Origin: Lachnospiraceae bacterium UBA3711
Lineage (GTDB): Bacteria > Bacillota > Clostridia > Lachnospirales > Lachnospiraceae
Assembly (NCBI GenBank): GCA_002371345.1
Contig: DFHY01000040.1
Location: 1-25,173 of the forward strand
Direction of reading: 5' to 3'
DNA: 25,173 nt
Program-made: the position numbers and the translations under genes
Part shown: piece after piece, positions 1 to 6,320 of the stretch
Layout: every line of letters begins with the position of its first letter
Numbering within the stretch: position 1 is the stretch's first letter
Notes under the pieces: model-generated
Databases searched by the model: none
The model's input: the letters and a program-made list of their open reading frames with translations, nothing else
What the model was told of the DNA's origin: nothing

Positions 1-72
1 TGAATAAGCGCGGAAATGAGCATTCTATCCTGTGATTTAAGCATGTATAAGCGTCTTTTTATGTTTTTAGGC

Positions 73-101
73 TTGCAAACATAATATGAATGGAGTATCA
101 T
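73..101 (+). promoter_or_regulatory. Candidate sigma-70-type promoter upstream of the DUF6465 gene
   Basis: TTGCAA (73-78) and TATCAT (96-101) are separated by exactly 17 bases. This would give an mRNA leader of about 110 bases before the start at 216. It is a pattern match only, and a second candidate lies closer to the gene at 163-191. Confidence 0.35.
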
Positions 102-162
102 CCTTGCCGGGGAGAAAGCATCCGGGAGACATTTCAGTTGTGGCACATTCCGAATAGGATGT

Positions 163-191
163 TTGTACTGATGGTTTTCTGTTTTTACTAT
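163..191 (+). promoter_or_regulatory. Second candidate promoter, proximal to the DUF6465 gene
   Basis: TTGTAC (163-168) and TACTAT (186-191) have a 17-base spacer. Transcription would begin near 198, just before the AGGAGG at 204-209. The -10 box is good and the -35 is moderate. Either or both of the two candidates could be used. Confidence 0.35.
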
Positions 192-215
192 TTTAGCAGC
201 ATGAGGAGGTATTTT

Positions 216-851
216 ATGAAGGAAGTTATGAAGACCGCTGCGTCAAAGAAGGAAGAGGTCAAGGCAGAGGTGAAGCAAGCTGAGAAGGCAGTCAAGGCTG
301 ACGCGAAGAAGGCCGAGAAGAAGGCTGAGAGCACTGTAAAGAAAGCCGAGAAGGAAGTCAAGGCTGACTCCAAAAAGGCCGAAAACAGCGTAAAGAAGGC
401 TGAGAAGGAAGTCAAGACGGCAGCGAAGAAGGCTGAGAGTACTGCGAAGAAGACTGTCAAGAAGGCCGGGGACGGAGCCAAGGCTGACGCGAAGAAGGTT
501 GAGAGTGCCGTAAAGACAGCCACCAAGGAAGTTAAGGAAGACGCGAAGAAGGCTGTCAAGACGGCATCCAAGAAGGCTGCTGCGACTGTCAAGAAGACAG
601 CTGCCACTGCGGCAAAGACTGTCAAGAAGGCTTCCGCTAAGAATGCAGCTCCGGCGGAGAGCATTTCTCTTCAGTATCTCGGCAAGGACATCAAGGTTGA
701 TGAGATCACCGAGGCGGTCAAGAAGATCTGGACAGATGAGCTGAAGAAGAAGGCGGCTGATCTTGAGTCCATCAATCTGTACCTTAAGCCGGAGGATAAC
801 GCTGCGTACTATGTGCTCAATGATTCTTTCATGGGCAAGGTAGATCTTTGA
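216..851 (+). CDS. Lys/Ala-rich helical-repeat protein with C-terminal DUF6465 domain
   Basis: The 211-residue protein starts at ATG 216, which has GAGGAGG seven bases upstream; the longer reading from ATG 90 has no such site. Residues 1-143 are almost entirely Lys, Ala, Glu, Val and Thr, arranged as 11-residue units ending in KK (22-32, 33-43, 44-54, 73-83, 84-94) with two 18-residue units (55-72, 95-112) that equal 11 plus 7. Both lengths fit a continuous amphipathic helix or coiled coil. Residues 147-211 form a compact domain, with SLQYLGKDIKVDEI near its start and LYLKPEDNAAYYVLND near its end, which I recognise as DUF6465, a Clostridia family of unknown function. There is no signal peptide, so it should be cytoplasmic. 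The basic tail resembles histone H1 or LEA proteins in composition, and nucleic-acid or polyanion binding is my inference. A terminator follows at 971-998, so the gene appears monocistronic. Confidence 0.85.
   Translation: MKEVMKTAASKKEEVKAEVKQAEKAVKADAKKAEKKAESTVKKAEKEVKADSKKAENSVKKAEKEVKTAAKKAESTAKKTVKKAGDGAKADAKKVESAVKTATKEVKEDAKKAVKTASKKAAATVKKTAATAAKTVKKASAKNAAPAESISLQYLGKDIKVDEITEAVKKIWTDELKKKAADLESINLYLKPEDNAAYYVLNDSFMGKVDL
279..551 (+). repeat. Degenerate tandem repeat encoding 11- and 18-residue Lys/Ala helical units
   Basis: Within the DUF6465 gene the DNA repeats with a 33-base period (11 codons), interrupted twice by 54-base units (18 codons). Phrases such as GTCAAGGCTGAC and GCGAAGAAGG recur. 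The variation is mostly substitution, with length change only by whole helical turns. Confidence 0.6.
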
Positions 852-892
852 CAGTCCGCAGCCGGCTTCTGGCAGGTTAATCAAAAAGTAAT

Positions 893-921
893 GTTGGGGT
901 AAAAGCACCTTTTGCCCCAAG
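893..921 (+). repeat. Dispersed GGGG...CCCC hairpin element, copy 1
   Basis: This inverted repeat, GTTGGGGTAAAAG / CACCTTTTGCCCCAAG, lies 41 bases after the DUF6465 stop. A close relative occurs at 18903-18933 on the other strand, again about 47 bases downstream of a stop codon. Both copies are followed at once by GATGC[G/A]CGG. No U-tract follows, so it is not an ordinary terminator. Confidence 0.65.
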
Positions 922-970
922 CTGTGATGCGCGGATCACTTCGCCGCTTCATAGAGAACAAAGAGACATT

Positions 971-998
971 CCCGGCAGAGATAATCTGCCGGGTTTTT
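971..998 (+). terminator. Rho-independent terminator after the DUF6465 gene
   Basis: CCCGGCAGA (971-979) pairs perfectly with TCTGCCGGG (985-993) around a five-base loop and is followed by TTTTT. It separates the DUF6465 gene from the pilus locus. Confidence 0.85.
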
Positions 999-1036
999 GT
1001 ATTTACAGGCGTCTGCCGGGTTTTTGCATTTCCAGG
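985..1036 (+). repeat. 27-base tandem duplication of the terminator 3' arm
   Basis: The 3' arm of the terminator, its T-tract and the following bases (985-1009) are copied at 1012-1036 with two differences. The second copy has no adjacent 5' arm, although the arm at 971-979 could pair with either copy. Confidence 0.7.
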
Positions 1037-1065
1037 TTGACAGACCCTGTGCTGTGGTGTAATAT
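1037..1065 (+). promoter_or_regulatory. Strong sigma-70-type promoter for the pilus locus
   Basis: A perfect TTGACA (1037-1042) is followed after 17 bases by TAATAT (1060-1065). This is the best promoter match in the window. It predicts a start near 1072 and so a long leader before the sortase ATG at 1244. It lies directly after the duplicated terminator arm. Confidence 0.7.
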
Positions 1066-1243
1066 ACCCACATCTGAAACACATCAAATAAATATAACGT
1101 CTTATAATATATGTGATCTTACGGTAAGAAGTCCTGATATCAGTCAGCGCCGGAGACCCGGAGCTGTCTGCGAATCGATAACGGGCTCTTATCCGATCTG
1201 CTGAACAACAAGCTCGAGATAAAGTCTTTACTGTCTTCCTGTC

Positions 1244-2086
1244 ATGAAAATGAATAAAAACACTTCACGGAGCAGGGTGCGTACGGCTGTTTTTGTTACC
1301 TCATTTCTGCTGTTCCTGCTCATTATGGACTATCCGTATCTGTCCCGTATCTACAATGACATAATCTCCGGAAATGTGATTGCTTCATATCAGAAAACTG
1401 AGGAGGCGTCCGAATGCGGCAGGCGTATTCTCCTGGCTCAGGAGTACAACCGGTATCTGGCCGGTGATGGGGCCTGTCCTGATGAAGCATGGAGGAGATG
1501 GGAGGACGGGGCAAATATTCTGTGTATGGATCCCGCAGAGAAGGGGCTTGCGGGCTGGATCAGGATAAGCTCTCTGGATCTGTATCTCCCTCTGTATATC
1601 GGTACACAGGATGACGCTCTGAGATCAGGGGCGGGTATTCTGGAGGGCAGCAGCCTCCCTGTCGGAGGCACCGGCACACATACCTGCATATCCGCTCACA
1701 GAGGACTTCCTGACCGCACACTGTTCACAAATCTGGATCTGCTGAAGAATGATGACATTATCGAGATACATACCCTTGGAAAAGAATTGTTCTATAAGGT
1801 CTTCGGCAATGAGACAGTGCTTCCTTCCGAAACCGGGCCTCTTGCGATTATACCGGGGAAGGATCTGCTGACTCTGATCACATGCACACCGTACGGCATC
1901 AATACTCACAGACTATATGTCCACGCTGAGCGGTGCGCTGACCTATCGGATACGGAAGGCGAAGGTGCGGGGATATCCGTCTGGAAAAGACTGACCGGTT
2001 TTGTTTTCTGGAAGAGGTGGTGGTGGATTCCTGCCACGGCTGCGCTTCTTGCGTTAATGTGCGTCATAGTTCTGAAAAAGCGCTGA
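1244..2086 (+). CDS. Class C (pilin-polymerising) sortase
   Basis: This 280-residue transpeptidase should cut the threonine-glycine bond of LPxTG-type signals and join pilins through a lysine. The catalytic triad is visible: His152 in ISAHRG, Cys214 in TLITC and Arg223 in NTHRL. The stretch LPLYIGTQDDALRSGAG and the PVGGTGTH before the His are typical of the family. There is an N-terminal membrane segment (about 14-30) and a second one at the C terminus (about 258-277), which class C enzymes have. Asp96-Pro97 lies where the class C active-site lid is expected. It is the first gene of the pilus locus, 165 bases before the backbone pilin. ATG 1244 is preceded by no recognisable Shine-Dalgarno sequence, an in-frame stop lies at 1220-1222, and ATG 1250 is an alternative start, so poor translation initiation is plausible. 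Confidence 0.92.
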   Translation: MKMNKNTSRSRVRTAVFVTSFLLFLLIMDYPYLSRIYNDIISGNVIASYQKTEEASECGRRILLAQEYNRYLAGDGACPDEAWRRWEDGANILCMDPAEKGLAGWIRISSLDLYLPLYIGTQDDALRSGAGILEGSSLPVGGTGTHTCISAHRGLPDRTLFTNLDLLKNDDIIEIHTLGKELFYKVFGNETVLPSETGPLAIIPGKDLLTLITCTPYGINTHRLYVHAERCADLSDTEGEGAGISVWKRLTGFVFWKRWWWIPATAALLALMCVIVLKKR

Positions 2087-2251
2087 TCATCTCAGTCTCC
2101 ATTACGCCGCCGCTGAACGCCGGCACACATCAATACTTCTGTTTGAAGCCGGAACAGGAAAGCTGCTGTATGGCGCTCTGCCTGCTCTGATTTCATATCT
2201 TTTTCCCTAAACCGGCCGAAAGGCTTCACATCTATTACAGGAGGTTTCATT

Positions 2252-3910
2252 ATGCGAAAGAACAGATTCTGTACCTTTACGATCATTGCATCTCTGGCAA
2301 TGGCTGCTCTGCCGGCGTCGCTGGCGGCTGCGGGAACCGGCACCATGTCGCCGGCCTCATCCGCCTCGCTGCCGGTTCAGAAGAATGTGACCCTCACCAT
2401 ACACCCGGAGAAGGCCGGATCGTACGATCCGGCGGGGGCGTCGTATACTGCCTACCGCGTGATGTCCATGACGCAGACAGAAGGGAGCTGGCAGTGGAAC
2501 ATCGTGAACGGATTCTCGTACCCGGGGAGCGGGAGCTTCAATGCGGATGAGCTGGGGTCTTACCCCGCCGCAAAGCTTCAGAACCTGGCGGATCAGCTGG
2601 CGCTTCAGGTAACCGATGAGATGACAGACAAGCTTCCGGAGCAGGCGCTTTCTGACGGAGCCTGCAGCTGGACTACCGACAAGCTTGGAATATATCTGGT
2701 CTGTGAGACGGTTACTCCTGCCGGCAATTTCCCGGCTTCACCGTTTCTTGTCGCGCTTCCGTACACGGACGGTGAAAATGAGAATTCGTGGAATTATTCT
2801 CTGACCGCAGCCCCCAAGGGATCAGCAGTCGGAGTTCAGAAGGTGATCCATGACGCGAAAGGCTCATACATTAATGAGGCGGCGTATGACGGCAGCAAGG
2901 ATACTGTTGCCCTCGGAGACACTGTTCAGTACAGGATCAGCACTAAGATCCCATCGTATACAGCCGTCTATTTCGGGGAGGGAAAGAATCCCGTGTTCCG
3001 CCTGACAGACACAATGGCAAAGGGACTGTCGCTGACAGCATCATCTCTGAATCTTTCCTGCGACCAGACAGCGCTTGTCGAGGACCGTGATTATACACAG
3101 AGCATCACGGCAGGCGAGGGCGGCGTGACTGTCATTACGATCAATCTGACCGACAGCTATCTGAGGCAGGAGAGCCATCAGAATAAAGAGATCATCCTTG
3201 CCTACAGCGCTGTGGTGAATGACAGCGTGAGCCTTGCCGATAACGGTAATGACAATGAAGTGAAGCTGAATTACAGCTATGATCCGATGGATCCCGAGAG
3301 CACGAATGAAGTCACGGATGATACTACGGTCTACAGCTTCGGTATAGAGGTCGAGAAGTATGACGGTGATTCGGAAAACGCGCAGAAGGCCAGGCTGGAG
3401 GGAGCGCAGTTCGCTCTGTACAAGGAGACCTCTCCGGGCTGCACCGCGGCGCAGGCGCTGAGCGGGGAGCCGTACAGAGATGTCGCTCAGACTGATGAAC
3501 ACGGTATTCTCGACTTCAAGGGAATTGACGCAGGAACCTATTATCTCAAGGAGGTCAAGGCGCCGGACGGGTACAGCCTTCTGACTAATCCGATCAAGGT
3601 GGAGATAATACCGGCTTCATCTACAGCGGACAGCGGAGCCGAGGTTATAAGCTCCGCGTCGTATACGGCAAAGGTGAACGGGGTTGAGGTATCAGCTTCT
3701 GGAACAGAGGGAACGAGCCGTATCCTCAACGCTTCAAACAGGGAGGAGACGGTCATAGTTTCAGCCGCGAATCATCATGGATTCAGTCTTCCGATAACAG
3801 GCGGAAGCGGTATAGCGGTAATCCTGGTCATCTCGGCGGCCGGCCTGATGACAGCGACTGTTTTATATCTCAGGTCCGATAAGAGAAAAAGGACATCCGC
3901 AGGGGCATAA
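2252..3910 (+). CDS. Major (backbone) pilin with LPITG sorting signal
   Basis: This 552-residue sortase substrate has a signal peptide (1 to about 27). An N-terminal pilin domain ends at residues 180-189 in WNYSLTAAPK, which matches the WxxxVxVYPK pilin-motif spacing, so Lys189 is the likely polymerisation lysine. A fimbrial D2-type domain (about 215-345) follows, then a Cna-B/SpaA-type domain (about 364-455) with the E-box YYLKEVKAPDGY, in which Glu434 should promote an intramolecular isopeptide bond. The sorting signal is LPITG (513-517), then a hydrophobic segment and a basic tail. AGGAGG lies eight bases before the start. It follows the sortase gene and precedes two large surface proteins, so it should form the shaft. 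Cys138 and Cys151 in the first domain may form a disulfide. Confidence 0.92.
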   Translation: MRKNRFCTFTIIASLAMAALPASLAAAGTGTMSPASSASLPVQKNVTLTIHPEKAGSYDPAGASYTAYRVMSMTQTEGSWQWNIVNGFSYPGSGSFNADELGSYPAAKLQNLADQLALQVTDEMTDKLPEQALSDGACSWTTDKLGIYLVCETVTPAGNFPASPFLVALPYTDGENENSWNYSLTAAPKGSAVGVQKVIHDAKGSYINEAAYDGSKDTVALGDTVQYRISTKIPSYTAVYFGEGKNPVFRLTDTMAKGLSLTASSLNLSCDQTALVEDRDYTQSITAGEGGVTVITINLTDSYLRQESHQNKEIILAYSAVVNDSVSLADNGNDNEVKLNYSYDPMDPESTNEVTDDTTVYSFGIEVEKYDGDSENAQKARLEGAQFALYKETSPGCTAAQALSGEPYRDVAQTDEHGILDFKGIDAGTYYLKEVKAPDGYSLLTNPIKVEIIPASSTADSGAEVISSASYTAKVNGVEVSASGTEGTSRILNASNREETVIVSAANHHGFSLPITGGSGIAVILVISAAGLMTATVLYLRSDKRKRTSAGA

Positions 3911-3965
3911 ACAGCCCGTGACTTTCGCGAAGCAATAAGACAGATGCTTAAGAAAGGCTGGACAG

Positions 3966-6257
3966 ATGATGGATAGAACGGATGGAATCGGGAACTGCTC
4001 GATCACCGTTCATCTGAGGCAGACACAGCAGGTTTCGGGCGGGGGAGTCCTGTTCGAAGCCTGCCGGGTCGGCTCGGTGAACAAATCGGACGGAAGCATA
4101 ACACTGAACTGGGATCTGGGACAGCTGAACAGGCTTCGTCCGTCGGATTCCACTTATCGTGCGACAGAAGAACTGTCCCGCCTCCTGTTTGAAGACCGGG
4201 ACGGAAATGAGGACAGGGTATTGATACAGGATGTGGAGACGAGGACAGCGGTGACAGGCGAGGACGGGACCTGCAGATTCCCGGGTCTTGAGGAAGGCGC
4301 CTGGCTGATCCATGCCTCTGACAGCAGCTCATACGGCATGATCGAAGACACTCTGGCCGCGGTGCCATGCTATGTACAGGACGGATCAGTATGGACAGGA
4401 CCGGTATATAACCCTGATATCTGGCCGAAGGGAGATATCACCAGGAAGGACAATCCGGATGATCCTGAGACGGATACTTCTGAGAAAAATACACAGAGCC
4501 CGCCGGGGAATCATGACATACCGGACACTCCCACGCAAGAAACAGTTGTCGGCAGCCCGGGGAAGAATACACCCGGGACAGAAAAAGAGACGACAACAGA
4601 AGCGCAGAAGCCGCCCGAATCCAGGAAACACAGGACGCCTGAGACGGAGAAGGTTCGCAATGACGCCCCGGGAGGGACTATTCAGAGGACTCAGGAAGTG
4701 CGCACACTGGATGAGACGCCTCTGAGTTCTCTTCTGTGCGTGTTTGTCGGGTGCGCTGTCATTATACCCATGCTTATCTCAAGACTGAGAAAAAGGACGG
4801 GGAAGCACGGCGTATATATTCTGATACCTGCGGTCATGTCAGCCCTCGTCTTCTCAGCGGTGCCTATGATCAGGTCATATGCGGATGATTTGGATTCCCT
4901 TAAGGAGATTCTGGAAGGGGAACAGCATATTGTATTCGAAAATGAATCGCCCGGATCGCCGTGCATCAGCGTGTCGAAAGAGGTGCTGGACGCGGAGAAC
5001 GGGAGCAGGGCGCCCTCTGAAGACAGGTTTATCTTCAGGCTTTCTCTTGACGGGGAGCGGGCCGGGAACATGGTTTTCAGAGTGTTCGATGAATCTGGGC
5101 AGGAGCTGGTGGATATCACAGGGGGCGGCACAAAAAGCCTGGTTCCGTCCGGCAGCGTGCAGGGAGACCCTGTTCTTCTCAGAACAGGAAGAGACGGGTC
5201 ATTTTCACTGGCTGCCGGACAGTATGCCGTGTTTGAGGATGTATCCGCAGGGACGGTGTTTGAAGTTGAGGAGCTTCCGGCAAAGAATTATGAACGTGTT
5301 GTGCCGAAGACTTCAGGCGTCGTCAGCGGAACGGTTGGTTCAGACGGAAGCAGCGCGGAATTTATAAACCGTTATGTACCGGATGAGGATATCGGCAGTC
5401 AGGATGGAATGGTAGAGATAACAAAGCATATCCTGTGGCCTGAGAATGCGGATCTGCCTCAGAGGGGGACATTCCGCGTGCGGGTGATTGTTGATGACGT
5501 ACCTCTGAAGAATGCCAGGATTGAGTTGTATGACGGAGCGTCAGGGGCTCCAGTATTCAGATACACCGATGAAGATGGAGTATTCGAGATAGAGGGGGGA
5601 CAGAGGGCTGTCATTAAGCCACTGCCTTCAGGTTCAGATCTGTATATCGAGGAGATTGACGATCCTGATGATATGTTTGTGCCGTATGGCAGCACTGTCT
5701 GGAAGGGCTCTGTGACTGCGCGCGGAAGGGCTGTTTTTACTAACCGTCTCGCGGACTTTGCAGTCAGGAAGGAACTGAGAGGGAATGACATTGATGGCTC
5801 AGGGCAGACAGCGGACGACAGCTTCCGGTTCTGCCTCTCAGATGGAAACGGCAGGCCTGCTGCCGGAGTTTCATACTACCTGATCGCCCAGGACGGCAGC
5901 CTGGCGGACATGGATACGCTTCATACCGGCCCGCAGGGGCATTTTTCCCTGAAAGCCGGCCAGAGAGCCGTGTTCTGCGGCATGGAAGAAGGAACCGGAT
6001 ACAGCATCCGTGAGGAAATGATGATGGGATACCGGCAGGTGATGCCTGAGAATGAGAACGGCTACGTGAATCAGGTTGTGAAAAGCGGCGTCCCTGAATT
6101 GGTGTTCGGGAACGAGAGGACGAGCGTGAAGCTGCCTGCTGCGTCAGCGGGAGGGCCGGGAATCGCGGCCTTGATGGCGGCAGCCGCGGCGGGCATGATT
6201 ATCAGCGCTGTATTTTTGTTACGCGGCTGGGAGCATTTCAGAGGGAACCGGCGCTGA
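3966..6257 (+). CDS. Ancillary pilus/surface protein, apparent in-frame fusion of two anchored proteins
   Basis: The 763-residue protein has no N-terminal signal peptide; an in-frame stop lies at 3936-3938 and AAAGG precedes ATG 3966. Residues 10-155 resemble a prealbumin-fold pilin domain and end in Y148..IWPK155, like a pilin motif. A Pro/Thr/Glu-rich linker (160-248) leads to LDETP, a degenerate sorting motif, a hydrophobic segment (253-270) and a basic stretch (271-281). That basic stretch is followed at once by a second hydrophobic segment and SYA (283-306), which looks like a complete signal peptide; Met269 would suit it as a start but has no Shine-Dalgarno. Three Cna-B/DUF7601-like domains follow (about 335-471, 482-595, 597-719), two with a GQxAVF motif and the middle one with GQRAVI. 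The protein ends with LPAAS, a hydrophobic helix and a basic tail, a non-canonical sorting signal. Its role as a minor pilin is inferred from context. Confidence 0.8.
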   Translation: MMDRTDGIGNCSITVHLRQTQQVSGGGVLFEACRVGSVNKSDGSITLNWDLGQLNRLRPSDSTYRATEELSRLLFEDRDGNEDRVLIQDVETRTAVTGEDGTCRFPGLEEGAWLIHASDSSSYGMIEDTLAAVPCYVQDGSVWTGPVYNPDIWPKGDITRKDNPDDPETDTSEKNTQSPPGNHDIPDTPTQETVVGSPGKNTPGTEKETTTEAQKPPESRKHRTPETEKVRNDAPGGTIQRTQEVRTLDETPLSSLLCVFVGCAVIIPMLISRLRKRTGKHGVYILIPAVMSALVFSAVPMIRSYADDLDSLKEILEGEQHIVFENESPGSPCISVSKEVLDAENGSRAPSEDRFIFRLSLDGERAGNMVFRVFDESGQELVDITGGGTKSLVPSGSVQGDPVLLRTGRDGSFSLAAGQYAVFEDVSAGTVFEVEELPAKNYERVVPKTSGVVSGTVGSDGSSAEFINRYVPDEDIGSQDGMVEITKHILWPENADLPQRGTFRVRVIVDDVPLKNARIELYDGASGAPVFRYTDEDGVFEIEGGQRAVIKPLPSGSDLYIEEIDDPDDMFVPYGSTVWKGSVTARGRAVFTNRLADFAVRKELRGNDIDGSGQTADDSFRFCLSDGNGRPAAGVSYYLIAQDGSLADMDTLHTGPQGHFSLKAGQRAVFCGMEEGTGYSIREEMMMGYRQVMPENENGYVNQVVKSGVPELVFGNERTSVKLPAASAGGPGIAALMAAAAAGMIISAVFLLRGWEHFRGNRR

Positions 6258-6320
6258 AGCTGAGAAAGCTGTTCTGCTGACAATAGAACCTGGCTGATGC
6301 GATTGATGGAGGAGGGGCAA

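Larger units (their letters stand above)
852..1243. other. Intergenic region between the DUF6465 and sortase genes (392 bases)
   Basis: No gene is seen here. The stretch holds the GGGG/CCCC hairpin repeat (893-921), the terminator (971-998) and its partial duplicate, the pilus promoter (1037-1065), and an mRNA leader of about 170 bases. The leader can form a hairpin at 1174-1197, where ATCGATAA pairs with TTAT-C-CGAT with one bulged C around a seven-base loop. Confidence 0.6.

Noticed and set aside
90..215. Upstream ATG extension of the DUF6465 gene
   Set aside because: The extra 42 residues lack any site before ATG 90 and are unlike the rest, whereas ATG 216 has GAGGAGG at good spacing.
188..920. 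Long minus-strand open frames opposite the DUF6465 gene
   Set aside because: They are the reverse reading of Lys/Ala codon repeats, which gives Leu/Phe/Ser-rich sequence without stops; no ribosome binding site or domain supports them.
3944..3976. Alternative ATG 3944 that might restore a signal peptide to the ancillary protein
   Set aside because: It is in another frame, stops after ten codons and is not hydrophobic, so no simple frameshift recovers a signal peptide.
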